Assembly (NCBI RefSeq): GCF_000717335.1
Contig: NZ_JNYZ01000015.1
Span: forward strand, 124,001 to 188,000
Length of the DNA: 64,000 nt
Direction: 5' to 3'
Source of the DNA: Amycolatopsis jejuensis
GTDB taxonomy: Bacteria; Actinomycetota; Actinomycetes; Mycobacteriales; Pseudonocardiaceae
Positions within the stretch are counted from its first letter, which is position 1; every line of letters begins with the position of its first letter. A program made the position numbers and the translations under genes. Below the pieces are notes generated by a model. It saw only the letters and a list, made by a program, of their open reading frames with translations. It was not told the DNA's origin and did not search any database. Of the stretch, positions 45,529 to 54,525 are shown piece by piece.

Positions 45529-46412
45529 AGCTCGCAAGCGTGTGGCACGAAGGACGACGGCGAGCCGCCGTCGTCCTCGACGGTTCGCTGGCGCTCGTCC
45601 CCGAGGACCTCGGGCAGCTGGAGGACATCGTCCGGTCGTCCACTGTGGACGAGGTCCGGCGGGCCCTGCCCGGGTACCCGCGCATCCCGCTCGACCCGAG
45701 CTCACTCGACGCCCCGCTCCGCCGGTTCCGCCGGGACGTCCTCTGCGTCGGCTGGAACTACTGGGATCACTTCGAGGAATCCAAGGGCAGACGCGAGGGC
45801 CAGGAGCCCCCGGCCCGGCCGGACCACCCGACGTTCTTCACCAAGGGCCCGGACACCGTGCTGCCGCCCGCCGCGGCCATCCCGTACGACCCGGTCCTGT
45901 CCCGCAAGTGGGACTACGAGGCCGAACTCGCGATCGTGTTCGGCCGGACCGGGCGGAACATCCCGGAGGAAAAGGCGTGGGACCACGTCTTCGGCGTCTG
46001 CGTCGCCAACGACGTGTCCCTGCGCGACCTTCAGCGCGCGCACGGCGGGCAGTGGTTCAAAGGCAAATCCGTCGACGGGACCTTGCCGCTCGGCCCGTGG
46101 ATCACCACCCTCGACGAACTTCCCGACAAGACGGACCTGCACATCGAATGCGTCCTGAACGGCACGGTCATGCAGTCCGCCTCGACCCGGTCCATGGCCT
46201 TCCCGATCGAGCGGCTGATCGCCGAACTCAGCCGCGGGATGACCGTCCGGGCAGGCGACCTGCTGCTCACCGGAACCCCGAGCGGCGTCGGCAACGCCCG
46301 TGACCCCCAGGTCTTCCTCCGCGACGGCGACGTGCTGACCACCCGGATTTCCGGACTGGGCAGCCTGGTCAACGAAATCCGGGCCGTCGAACGGCCCGGC
46401 GCGGCCACCTGA
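45525..46412 (+). CDS. Fumarylacetoacetate hydrolase-family protein
   Basis: A 295-residue FAH-fold protein. Metal-binding Glu/Asp residues are in KWDYEAELAIVFGRTGRNI, with GVCVANDVSLRDLQ, KGKSVDGTLPLGPWI and the C-terminal LLTGTPSGVG. Relatives hydrolyse or decarboxylate beta-diketones and oxo-diacids, late steps of ring degradation. GTG overlaps the RidA stop. The operon ends in a strong terminator. Confidence 0.9.
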   Translation: MKLASVWHEGRRRAAVVLDGSLALVPEDLGQLEDIVRSSTVDEVRRALPGYPRIPLDPSSLDAPLRRFRRDVLCVGWNYWDHFEESKGRREGQEPPARPDHPTFFTKGPDTVLPPAAAIPYDPVLSRKWDYEAELAIVFGRTGRNIPEEKAWDHVFGVCVANDVSLRDLQRAHGGQWFKGKSVDGTLPLGPWITTLDELPDKTDLHIECVLNGTVMQSASTRSMAFPIERLIAELSRGMTVRAGDLLLTGTPSGVGNARDPQVFLRDGDVLTTRISGLGSLVNEIRAVERPGAAT

Positions 46413-46420
46413 GCCGGTGC

Positions 46421-46449
46421 AGGGTGCGGTCCGGACAGGACCGCACCCT
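46421..46449 (+). terminator. Hairpin terminator after FAH-family gene
   Basis: AGGGTGCGGTCC (46421-46432) pairs perfectly with GGACCGCACCCT (46438-46449) over a 5-nt loop, starting 8 bp after the stop codon. It ends the operon that begins at 41712. Confidence 0.8.
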
Positions 46450-46462
46450 GGCCTGCCGCCGC

Positions 46463-46590
46463 TCAGCTCCCGATGCTCCCGATTCCCTCGATGAGCACGA
46501 CCTGGCTCCGCGCGGTCCGGTCCCGGATTTCGCGGAACGGCCGGTACTCCTCGGAATCGTGCCACCGCTTCGCCTCCTCGAGCGTCGCGG
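46463..46590 (-). pseudogene. DUF1330 C-terminal remnant
   Basis: Reverse-strand frame ATLEEAKRWHDSEEYRPFRE then RDRTARSQVVLIEGIG ends at a TGA. It aligns with the C-terminus of the intact DUF1330 protein at 48507 (YEDAKRWHADEDYQPLRELR, ERTATSQVVLIDGAQG). The N-terminal 55 residues are missing. Confidence 0.65.
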
Positions 46591-46639
46591 TTCGCCACTT
46601 TCAGCCCGGCTGCCGGGCAACCCCCACGGCTCGGCCTCG

Positions 46640-47002
46640 TCGTCGACGTGCGAGCAGAGCTGGGCGGCACGGTGCCCGGTGACCTGCGCACCCTCATCGA
46701 GGCCGGGCCGGAGGTGCTCGGCTCGTTGCACGTGGCGGATTGGACGGCGGACCCATGGGCGCGGGGTGCGGTGAGCGTCGCCCCGGTCGGGGCGTACTTC
46801 CAGCACACGGATCTCGCCGCGCCGACGACACCCTGCTCTGGGCGGGCGAAGCATGTTCGGCCGACGGCAACGCCGAAACGGTCCACGTCACTCAGAGAAG
46901 GACGGCGGGCAGCGATCGAAGCGCTCCATCTGCTCCGCCCGCTTACCGCCCGGTGATCCGGACAGCCGGATCGACTGGTCGTATTTCACCAGCCCGATCT
47001 GA
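46640..47002 (+). pseudogene. Flavin amine oxidase C-terminal remnant
   Basis: Three frames together copy the end of the amine oxidase at 54698: HVADWTADPWARGAVSVAPV, then LLWAGEACSADGNAETVH, then GRRAAIEALHLLRPL, then PDSRIDWSYFTSPI and a stop at 47002. The intact gene has the same order (IADWPSDPWARGAVSIAPVG, LLWAGEASSIDGNAESVHG, RIDWSYFTGLV). At least three frameshifts make it dead. Confidence 0.75.
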
Positions 47003-47078
47003 TCTGCCGTGCCGGAATGCCGCTGCCCGGCGTTCCGGCTCGCCTGCTGTTCGCGGGCGAACTCCGCTTGCGCCGGGG

Positions 47079-47849
47079 TCAGAGTGAAGGCACCAGGCCG
47101 CCGTCACAGCGCAGCGTGGTGCCGGTGACATAGGCGGCTTGAGCGCTGCACAGGAATGCGGCGGCGGCGCCGAACTCAGCGGGGTCCCCGTACCTGCCAG
47201 CCGGGATCGAAGCTCGTGATTCCCGTTCGATTTCCTGGGCACTGCGGCCGGATTGCTTCGCGACCTCGGCGTCGAGAGCGGCCGTCCGAGCGGTCCGGAT
47301 CCAGCCGGGGAGCATCATGTTCACTGTGACGCCGTCGGCGGCGACCTCGGTCGCGAGTGTCTTCAGGTAGGCAGCGAGCGCCGCGCGACCGAGATTGGAT
47401 TGGACCAGCCCAGGAAGCGGCGTCGCGACGCTGATCGACCCGATGGCGAGAATTCGGCCCCAGCCTCGGCTCCGCATTCCGCCGAGCACCAGCGAGGTGA
47501 GCTCGACATGGGGGCGGACAAGGGCACTGATCGAGGCGCTGACTCCGACGAGGTCGAGATCCGCTGCAGTGCCCGGCGAGGGGCCCGGACCGTTGAGCAC
47601 CAAGATGTCGACCGGCCCGAATACCCGGGCGGCTTCGAGTAACTGCTCAGGCCCACCGCTTGCCGTCAAATCGATGCCGACCCCCACCGCGCTCGGAAGC
47701 TCGGCAGCAATGGCTGCGGCCCGATCGCCGCGCCGGCCACACACCACGAGGTGCGCACCCTCCGCGGCCAGTGCCCGAGCGGTGGCCTCACCCAAGCCGC
47801 TGGTCGACGCGCATACCACCGCCGTGCGCCCGCGTAACCCGAAATCCAT
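47079..47849 (-). CDS. SDR-family oxidoreductase without canonical Tyr
   Basis: A 256-residue short-chain dehydrogenase. Cofactor motif is CASTSGLGEATARALAAEGA (T/S-x3-G-x-G pattern) and the C-terminus is AAYVTGTTLRCDGGLVPSL. The usual Y-x3-K is replaced: the segment reads GLVQSNLGRAALAAYLKTLA, with no Tyr four residues before a Lys. A subgroup of 3-oxoacyl-reductase-like SDRs has this SNxxR form. It points toward the catabolic operon terminator and has no obvious TTTGATCAAA site. Confidence 0.8.
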   Translation of the reverse strand: MDFGLRGRTAVVCASTSGLGEATARALAAEGAHLVVCGRRGDRAAAIAAELPSAVGVGIDLTASGGPEQLLEAARVFGPVDILVLNGPGPSPGTAADLDLVGVSASISALVRPHVELTSLVLGGMRSRGWGRILAIGSISVATPLPGLVQSNLGRAALAAYLKTLATEVAADGVTVNMMLPGWIRTARTAALDAEVAKQSGRSAQEIERESRASIPAGRYGDPAEFGAAAAFLCSAQAAYVTGTTLRCDGGLVPSL

Positions 47850-48129
47850 CAGCGACCTCCACGTCGTGACAGGGCATTGTCGTGATCCGGTTGCTCGCCG
47901 GCCGGCGCGACCGACGGCTCCGGCCCGAACAGCCCGGGCTGCAGCCCCGGATCGCCGGGGATCCAGGTGCCGAACCGTTGCGCACGCTCACTGAGCTCGC
48001 GTGCGCGCGCGACGACCGCGCGGCCGATGGCCACCTGGCTTCCGTTCCACGCGGTGAGGTCCGGCTGGCCCGGGCTGCGTTTCCCCACCGCTTCGGCAAG
48101 GGTCCACGCGTTGTGGCATACCTTGGCCG

Positions 48130-48430
48130 TCCGAACGCGGGTGTCTCCACCGACGATAGCCCGGTCGACGAGTACGACGAGGCAGCGTTCGACACCGTGA
48201 TGTCCGTCAACATGAAGAGTGTCTGGTACGGGGTCCGGGCGGCCGTGCCGTATCTGCGCAAGCGCGGCGGCGGCATCGTGATCACCTCGTCCACACACGG
48301 GATCTCCGGGCGCGATCGACACGGAGCTGACGCAAGCCCGGTCAGCCACGGCGAACCCGGACGACCCCCGGGCGGCCATGGCGGCATGGGCGTCCTACGT
48401 CCCGATGAAGCGTTGGGCTCAACCGGTCGG
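48130..48430 (+). pseudogene. SDR remnant with internal deletion
   Basis: A forward frame reads EYDEAAFDTVMSVNMKSVWY, GVRAAVPYLRKRGGGIVITS and STHGISG, then jumps frame to IDTELTQARSATANPDDPRA and YVPMKRWAQP. The first part is the central SDR fold and the second a C-terminal substrate loop. The catalytic Y-x3-K piece and the nucleotide-binding start are missing. The preceding 280 bp (47850-48129) hold no recognisable gene. Confidence 0.5.
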
Positions 48431-48506
48431 GAGCGGATGGCGTCGGCCACCCCTTCGACGATCTTCGGCACGGTCTCCTCGTACCATCGTGCTCAAGGTT
48501 GCCGGG

Positions 48507-48800
48507 TCATCCTTGGGCGCCGTCGATGAGGACGACTTGGCTCGTCGCGGTGCGCTCGCGCAGCTCTCGCAGCGGCTGGTAGTCCTCATCTGCGTGCCAG
48601 CGCTTGGCGTCCTCGTAGGTCGGGAACTCGGCGATGACGAGGCCGGTGGGGTTCCATGCGCCTTCCAGGACCTCGAACCGGCCGTAGGCCGCAAGCAGGC
48701 GCGAGTTGTACTTCTCGGCGATGCGTCCGGCTTCGGCCTGGTACCGCTTGTAGCCCTCCACGTCGTGGACGTCCATGTTGGCGATGAGATATGCAGACAT
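48507..48800 (-). CDS. DUF1330 domain protein
   Basis: A 97-residue dimeric alpha/beta-barrel-like protein (YLIANMDVHDVEGYKRYQAE, SRLLAAYGRFEVLEGAWNPT, RTATSQVVLID). The function of DUF1330 is unknown; members often sit in catabolic clusters. ATG is preceded by GGAGG. Its promoter contains a TTTGATCAAG box. A remnant of a second copy lies at 46463-46590. Confidence 0.85.
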   Translation of the reverse strand: MSAYLIANMDVHDVEGYKRYQAEAGRIAEKYNSRLLAAYGRFEVLEGAWNPTGLVIAEFPTYEDAKRWHADEDYQPLRELRERTATSQVVLIDGAQG

Positions 48801-48900
48801 CGAGCCTCCGGTTCGCTGTGACAAGCGCGCATCCCGCCGGCGGCGGGTCCAGCGGCGCAAGACGCGCGCGCCGAAACGCTCCGGCGCCTCGCGAGCGGAA

Positions 48901-48930
48901 AGTCTAACGGAAACGGAAGATTTGATCAAG
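48901..48930 (-). promoter_or_regulatory. DUF1330 promoter overlapping TTTGATCAAG operator
   Basis: On the reverse strand TTGATC (48929-48924), 17 bp, TAGACT (48906-48901) form a promoter. Its -35 lies inside TTTGATCAAG (48921-48930), one mismatch from the perfect palindrome. Here the operator would compete with polymerase at the -35 rather than at the start site. Confidence 0.6.
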
Positions 48931-49180
48931 TGAACGCGATTGTGCCGTTCGCGGCCGTTCGCGCCCGTCACCGGCCTCCCCGGTGAGCCCGGTGACGAAC
49001 GACCGTCGGGGCGGGAACCTCCTCCGACTGCCGGACGGGGTTCCTGGTCCTTGGCCAGCAGATGCGCTTGACGAGCTGTTCGAAACGGACTCTCCGCCGA
49101 CCGGCGGGCCGGCGCGATGCGCGCCAGGAAACAATCGGCACCGATCGGGATCGGAGATGGCGCCGTGGCGGCGAGGTCGC

Positions 49181-49194
49181 TATTATTGATCAAA
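49181..49194 (+). promoter_or_regulatory. ATTGATCAAA operator near a TATTAT -10
   Basis: TATTAT (49181-49186) overlaps ATTGATCAAA (49185-49194), a one-mismatch copy. The aminotransferase-fold gene starts 183 bp downstream. No clear -35 is seen. The rest of the 48801-49376 gap holds no gene I can support. Confidence 0.5.
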
Positions 49195-49376
49195 TCGGAG
49201 CTCGACAGCGTTGTCCGTGCCGCTACGGATCAAGCGCCGCCCGACAGCCGTATGCGGAACGAGGAAATGGGAACTCGCCGGGGATTTCGGAGCGGGGTCG
49301 GCCGGCTCGTCGAGCTCTGGAGATCGAGTTCGGTGCAGCAGCCGATGACGATGGACGACACAGGAAGAGATTCGCC

Positions 49377-50570
49377 ATGGAGAAGCCGATGACCACCACG
49401 CCTCCCGAAGTCACCGAGTTCCGCCGGCAGTTCCCGATCTTCGAACGCAAGGTGCACCTCGCGAGCAACTCTCGCGGCGCGATGCATGTTTCCCACCCTG
49501 CGGCGTTCGAGGAGTACACGCGGCTGTGGGTTGAGGGAGGAACGCCGTGGGGACCGTACATGGAGCGGACCGAGGATCTCCGCGCCGGGTACGCGGAGTT
49601 CATCGGCGCTTCGCCGCACGAGATCGCGATCACGGCGTCGGCGACCACGGGGCTGGCGTCCGTCGCCTCGGCGCTGGACGCAAAGAAGCGCCCTGTCGTC
49701 GTGATCGACGACTACAACTTTCCGTCAATCGTCTACCTTTGGCTGGCTCAGCAGGCACGCGGCATCGAGCTGCGACGCGTCTCGCCGAACGACGAGGGGA
49801 TCATCACGCCCGAGGCGTTCGACGCCGTGCTGGACGAGCGGGTCGCGATGGTCTCCGTGACCCACGTGTGCTTCAAGAACGGGCATCGTCTCGATCTTGC
49901 CGCGGTCGGCAAGCGCGCTCGCGACGTCGGGGCGATCTTCGCCGTCGATGACTACCACTGCACCGGCGCACGGGTGCTCGATGTCGACAAGTTGAACATC
50001 GACGTGCTCACGACCGGCACGGTGAAGTTCCTCCTGGGCGGCGCCGGCGTGGGTCTCCTGTACGTCCGGGACCAGGTCGTCGAGAACCTCCATCCCACGG
50101 TGACCGGATGGTTCGGCCAGGACAATCCGGACAACATCCAGATCGACGAGCTCCTCGAGGCGGGCGACGCTCGCCGCTTCCAGATCACTGCACCGGCCCT
50201 CTCGGGCGTCTACGAGAGCTACGCCGGGCTGAAGGTCCTCCAGGAGGTGGGCGCCACGACGATCGAGCCGTACATCGAGGGCCTGACAGCCCGCGCCATG
50301 GATCGCCTCGACGCCGCCGGCTTCGTCTCCCCGACTCCCGCGGACCCCAACTTGCGTGGCCCGCTCGTCACCGTCCGGGCCAAGGACCCCGGTGCAGCCG
50401 TGGCCAAGCTGGCGGAGCATGACATCGTCGTGAGCCACCGCGGAGGAAACATCCGCGCCGCGTTCCACTACTACAACACCTTCGAGGACATCGACCGGCT
50501 GATCGACGCGCTCGAGGACGCACGGGACCTGATGGTGACGGCGTCGGACGTGCCGGCGCCGGTGCACTGA
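49377..50570 (+). CDS. Class V aminotransferase/cysteine desulfurase-fold PLP enzyme
   Basis: A 397-residue fold-type I PLP protein. Substrate-side start FPIFERKVHLASNSRGAM; cofactor residues in VSVTHVCFKNGHRLDL and AIFAVDDYHCTGARVLDV (Asp and His); the Schiff-base lysine is expected in TTGTVKFLLGGAGVGLLYV. The pattern is near kynureninase/isopenicillin N epimerase-like enzymes. It could act on an amino acid-like intermediate by transamination, epimerisation or lyase chemistry. Confidence 0.85.
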   Translation: MEKPMTTTPPEVTEFRRQFPIFERKVHLASNSRGAMHVSHPAAFEEYTRLWVEGGTPWGPYMERTEDLRAGYAEFIGASPHEIAITASATTGLASVASALDAKKRPVVVIDDYNFPSIVYLWLAQQARGIELRRVSPNDEGIITPEAFDAVLDERVAMVSVTHVCFKNGHRLDLAAVGKRARDVGAIFAVDDYHCTGARVLDVDKLNIDVLTTGTVKFLLGGAGVGLLYVRDQVVENLHPTVTGWFGQDNPDNIQIDELLEAGDARRFQITAPALSGVYESYAGLKVLQEVGATTIEPYIEGLTARAMDRLDAAGFVSPTPADPNLRGPLVTVRAKDPGAAVAKLAEHDIVVSHRGGNIRAAFHYYNTFEDIDRLIDALEDARDLMVTASDVPAPVH

Positions 50571-50599
50571 GCCGAAGCGCGGGGACACCCGTGTGAGTC

Positions 50600-51030
50600 G
50601 GGATTGTCGGAGGTCGCTCGGTGGCGTCACCGCCGGGCTGCTGCTCCGGGATGCCGGGTCTGAGGTCGACGTCTTCGAGCGCTCCGCAACCGGGCTCTTC
50701 GGGTACGGCGCGGGTCTCGGCGTGGATGCGCCGACGACCGACTACTTGCGAGAGCGGCTCGGCACGGATGTCGATGCCCTGAGCTTCGTCCCGCGCAGCG
50801 TGCGGTATCTCGATCGAAGCGGGGAGCTCGTCTACGAGGGCCGCTTCGGAGCAGCGGGTGAGCACCTGGACGACCCTCCATCGCCATCTCATGGACCGAG
50901 CACGTCGAGTTCTCGGACGGCGTGCGCGAGAAGTTCGACTTCGTCGTCGGCGCTGACGGGGTCGGATCGACTGTTCGCTCGATCCTCTTTCCGGACGGGT
51001 CGCTCCGGTGCTCCGGGTACGTGTCGTGAA
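50600..51030 (+). pseudogene. FAD-dependent monooxygenase remnant
   Basis: The first frame has GGVTAGLLLRDAGSEVDVFE, then GAGLGVDAPTTDYLRERLGT. After a shift near 50870 it reads DGVREKFDFVVGADGVGSTV and RSILFPDGSLRCSGYVS, then a stop. These are the two FAD-binding halves of a class A flavin monooxygenase; the first GxGxxG is damaged and the C-terminal half is gone. Confidence 0.6.
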
Positions 51031-51135
51031 GGACGGCTCACGCCGTACCGCGGCCGGCCCTCGCGGCGGCAGGGGCTGTCAGGCCGTCGACCGAGGTTGG
51101 GCGCAGGCGTCGACGGTGGTCGGCCTCCTGGAAAA

Positions 51136-51210
51136 CTTGATCAAATATTTGCGATCCGCCATTGCAGGGAGTGAAGGCTGCCTGTATTGTCAGGCACAAA
51201 TTTGATCAAA
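51136..51210 (+). promoter_or_regulatory. Promoter flanked by two TTTGATCAAA-type operators
   Basis: TTGCAG (51162-51167), 17 bp, TATTGT (51185-51190) make a strong promoter. CTTGATCAAA (51136-51145) lies upstream and the perfect TTTGATCAAA (51201-51210) begins 10 nt after the -10. The centres are 65 bp apart, suitable for cooperative repression. Downstream are a hyuA fragment and an SDR gene. Confidence 0.7.
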
Positions 51211-51212
51211 GA

Positions 51213-51300
51213 AGCCGACTCGGCGGCACGTTCACCGATCTTGTTCTGAGGGATCCGATCACCGGTGCCGTCCGCGTGACGAAGTCGCCCACGCTGAAAG
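51213..51300 (+). pseudogene. HyuA N-terminal fragment
   Basis: Directly after the operator a frame reads RLGGTFTDLVLRDPITGAVR and VTKSP, nearly identical to residues 14-36 of the intact HyuA at 59501 (VGGTFTDFVLRDPVTGAIRV). The start codon and the remaining 650 residues are lost. The promoter now leads into the SDR gene at 51362. Confidence 0.7.
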
Positions 51301-51361
51301 AACGCTCGGCAACATGCCTCGTTCATCTGATGGACAAGGTACGACTTGCAGAAGGAGAACC

Positions 51362-52117
51362 ATGTCTCGAGAGCACTTGGAGGGCCGGTCCGTCTTGGTC
51401 ACCGGCGGAGGATCCGGAATCGGCCGCGGCATCGCGTTGGCGTTTGCCGACGCAGGAGCACGTGTCACCATCGCAGGCCGGCGTGAGGACGCCTTGGCCG
51501 ACACGGTCGCCCTGCGACCCGGGATCACGGCATGCGCCGGCGACATCACCTCACCGGCGGACGTGACGCGCATCGTCGAAGCTGCGTCCGGTCCGGAGGG
51601 CGAGCTCGACGTGTTGGTGAACAACGCGGGTCGCATGGACCTCATGGAGCTTGCCGAGTGCGACCCGGACCGTGTGCGAGCGCTGTTCAGCACCAACATC
51701 GTCGGCACCACTCAGGTCACGCAGGCTGCGCTGCCCGCGCTGCGAGCCCGCAAGGGTCTCGTGGTGAACGTCACGAACGCTCTCGCGGCATCGCGGAAGG
51801 GCGCGACGACCGGTGCAGGGTTTCTGACCGCGGGGAAGGCGGCGCTGGACTCGCTGACCCGAACGTGGGCGTACGAGCTCGCGCCGGACATCAGGGTCAA
51901 CGCGGTCGCACCGGGGATGGTTCGATCCTGGGAAGGGGACGGTCACGTGTCGTCTGAGGTGATGGAGTACCTCGAGGAGGCGTCGCAAAAGGCTCTCCGG
52001 CGCAGGATCGGGGCTCCCGCCGATATCGCCTACTGGGTTCTCGCGTTGGCTGATCCTGCCGCGGAGTGGACGACCGGGCAGACGATCGTCCTCGACGGCG
52101 GCCTCAATGTCGCCTGA
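51362..52117 (+). CDS. SDR-family oxidoreductase, atypical active site
   Basis: A 251-residue SDR. The cofactor motif is VLVTGGGSGIGRGIALAFAD, with DVLVNNAGRMDL and a C-terminal TTGQTIVLDGGLNVA. The usual Tyr of Y-x3-K is not present: the segment reads GAGFLTAGKAALDSL, with Leu at the Tyr position. AAGGAG precedes the ATG. It probably uses the operator-flanked promoter at 51162-51190. Confidence 0.85.
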   Translation: MSREHLEGRSVLVTGGGSGIGRGIALAFADAGARVTIAGRREDALADTVALRPGITACAGDITSPADVTRIVEAASGPEGELDVLVNNAGRMDLMELAECDPDRVRALFSTNIVGTTQVTQAALPALRARKGLVVNVTNALAASRKGATTGAGFLTAGKAALDSLTRTWAYELAPDIRVNAVAPGMVRSWEGDGHVSSEVMEYLEEASQKALRRRIGAPADIAYWVLALADPAAEWTTGQTIVLDGGLNVA

Positions 52118-52711
52118 CGCCATATCGCGGCACGCGTTCTCGTAGTCGGACCGGGACGGCAGGCGAGCCTCGGAGTCGGCACTGACGGCATGAACGGGAA
52201 GGCGATCACCGCCGCCGCTTCTGGTGGCAATCGGGCGTCGGACCCTGGTGACAAAGCTACGTGACTCGGGTGCGCATTCGCGATCGCACGAAGCACGATC
52301 GCGAAGCGACGTTACCCGCTACGTCTCGACGCCGGGTGCTCTGAGGGCGAAGCACGCGAACGCGACAAGGCCGTAGCACCGCGGTTGGTCGATCGCGCGG
52401 CCAGTCGGCGTCGACGACCAAGCGGCCTGCGATCCAAGCGTCTGGCCGTCTCGAACGTGCGGCGTGGGCGCGCGGGGCGACGCCTTCCGGCCGTGCGGAC
52501 GAACGACCGCACGGCGGCGGCGCTGGGCATCAGCGTGCCCGAGGCAAAGCTGCACGCGTTCGCGCTCTCGGCAAGCCTAACGGCCCGCCAGCGTGTCGCT
52601 GGCCAACTTCACATGGCCGTGATCGCGTCGCGCGCGATCTAGACGAGTTCGACGACGTCCGGGTAGGACGTGACGGTGGCCGCTACGTCGGCGACGCAGA
52701 GCTCGAGGTGT
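52118..52711. other. No gene recognised
   Basis: About 590 bp between the SDR gene and the convergent hydrolase gene. Open frames on both strands have no recognisable domain and no good ribosome sites. A short inverted repeat CGCGATCG lies near 52280-52300. I see no operator copy here. Confidence 0.4.
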
Positions 52712-54457
52712 TCAATCTTGTGGCGTCCCATCGGCCTTTCCGGGGTCGGGTGGAACGACGGGCAGGAGAAGATACGGCCGGTGGTGGTCGCCAGCGTGAA
52801 GCATCACCTTGCCGGCGAACACGTCGCTCGGCCGGTCGCGAGGGTCGTTGTGACTGCCCTCGGCCGGGTTGTGCCAGTCCACGAGGGCAGCAGCGTCGGC
52901 GTTCTCGCAGGTGTAATCGTGGCCCTGCACCGTCAGCGCGAGCGTGTACCCGGCCGGCACCACGATGGAGGTCGGCCAGATCTCGACGTCGAGCTCATAA
53001 ACCTCGCCGGGGTTCAGTGGCTGTGGATCGTCGTGGGTGTGAACGGGCTGATGTGCAGTGCTGAGCTCCGGGTCGAGCTTGCGGTGAGACCCCCGCAGCC
53101 AGCCCTGCGAGATCGGCATGTGCGGGTTGTTCGCACCGCGCATCGTGACCTCATTGCCCGCCGGATCGAAGACCCGGAGCACGAGGAAGAGGTCGACGTC
53201 GGTGGTCGCCGACGAGACGAACAGCTTCGCAGCGGAGGGTCCGGTGATCTCGGTCTCCTCGTCGACGACCGTGCGGAAGGTGATCCCGTCGCGCATCGCC
53301 TGATAGGAGGCGTGGCCGTCGCCGGCGGGCGGCGTGGTCCCGAGCGCGCCGTCGCTCGGGTGCAGGTAGAGCTTCGTCCACCGCGTCTGCGGGAGCGGCC
53401 AGTCGTCCTCGTAGCGCAGTGCCGTGGTCCCATCGACATGACGCACGTTGACGATCACGGGCGGCACCCGGTCCCATCCGTTGCGCTCGTCCTTGAGGAA
53501 GTGGTCGAAGAAGCGCTTCTGCAGCTCGCGGCCGTAGTCGGTGTAGAAATGCGTCCAGTGCTCGAGGGTATGCAGCTCGAGCCACTTGTGATCGGAGCCT
53601 GCGCGCACGAAGCCCTCGACGTTGCCGCGCAGGTGGAGTCCCTGGCCACCGAGATTGCCCGCCGACAGCAGCGGGACGCGAATGGCCGGCAAGTCGCCGT
53701 TGCGCTCCTCGTAGTACGCGTTCAGCGTCGGGTGGTCGTAGTGCTCGGCGATCAAGTCCGCACGCTGTCGGGCACGCTGTTCCTCGGACAGCGTCTCGTC
53801 GCCGAACGCGAGCACACCGGTCACCGGATTCCGTTGGCCGTGCTCGCCGATCCCGTACTGCGCCTTGCCGATGCGGTTGCGATACCAGCGCATGGTGAAC
53901 GTGGAGAGGATGCCTCCGTGACGGCGACCGTCGCGATAGTTGTCCGAGCATCCCTCCCACGGGCAGATCGCGGCGAGATGGGGCGGCTGCAGCGCTGCGA
54001 CCTGCCATTGGTTCATGGCCAGGTAGGAGATCCCGACGAGCCCGACGCGGCCGCTGCTCCACGGCTGGGTCCCGGCCCACTCGATGCAGTCGTAGAGGTC
54101 TTGCGTCTCGCGCGCCGAGAAGTGGTCGACGTAACCCGGTGAGCGGCCCATCCCCCGGGAGTCGACCCGCACGACCACGTAGCCGTGAGGAACCCACTTC
54201 TCCGGGTCGACGGCCTCCCAGTTTGCATAGACGTTGCTGGAGCCGGCCGGCACGTCCGGGTGCTCCCGGCAGAGCGCCTCCCACTGATCGGGCCGTCCCT
54301 CCGCGAAGTTCAGCCCCTTGCCGTACGGGCTGTAGCTGAGGAGCACGGGATGCCGGCCGTGCGCAGGTCGGAAGACGTCGGCACGAAGCACCAGGCCGTC
54401 GTCGGCTTCGACGGCCACGTCCCAGTCGATGCGCATGCTGTCGTTGGCGGGGGTCAT
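52712..54457 (-). CDS. CocE/NonD-family alpha/beta hydrolase (paralogue)
   Basis: A 581-residue protein closely similar to the hydrolase at 34539 along its whole length. The nucleophile is S144 in LVGISYLAMN. It shares VVRVDSRGMGRSPGYVDHFS and the jelly-roll SQGWLRGSHRKLDPELSTA. Relative to its paralogue it has an insert near the C-terminus (TCENADAAALVDWHNPAEGS). ATG 54457 with GGGAG was chosen; a longer TTG start would lie near the operator. A TTTGATCATA box lies 69 bp upstream. Two copies suggest two ester or amide bonds or two related substrates. Confidence 0.88.
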   Translation of the reverse strand: MTPANDSMRIDWDVAVEADDGLVLRADVFRPAHGRHPVLLSYSPYGKGLNFAEGRPDQWEALCREHPDVPAGSSNVYANWEAVDPEKWVPHGYVVVRVDSRGMGRSPGYVDHFSARETQDLYDCIEWAGTQPWSSGRVGLVGISYLAMNQWQVAALQPPHLAAICPWEGCSDNYRDGRRHGGILSTFTMRWYRNRIGKAQYGIGEHGQRNPVTGVLAFGDETLSEEQRARQRADLIAEHYDHPTLNAYYEERNGDLPAIRVPLLSAGNLGGQGLHLRGNVEGFVRAGSDHKWLELHTLEHWTHFYTDYGRELQKRFFDHFLKDERNGWDRVPPVIVNVRHVDGTTALRYEDDWPLPQTRWTKLYLHPSDGALGTTPPAGDGHASYQAMRDGITFRTVVDEETEITGPSAAKLFVSSATTDVDLFLVLRVFDPAGNEVTMRGANNPHMPISQGWLRGSHRKLDPELSTAHQPVHTHDDPQPLNPGEVYELDVEIWPTSIVVPAGYTLALTVQGHDYTCENADAAALVDWHNPAEGSHNDPRDRPSDVFAGKVMLHAGDHHRPYLLLPVVPPDPGKADGTPQD

Positions 54458-54525
54458 CCGCACTGCTCCCGGTGTCGTGGGCGAGGCGCCGGCTCCAGAT
54501 TCGGGCACCCTCGGCGGCAAACTGC

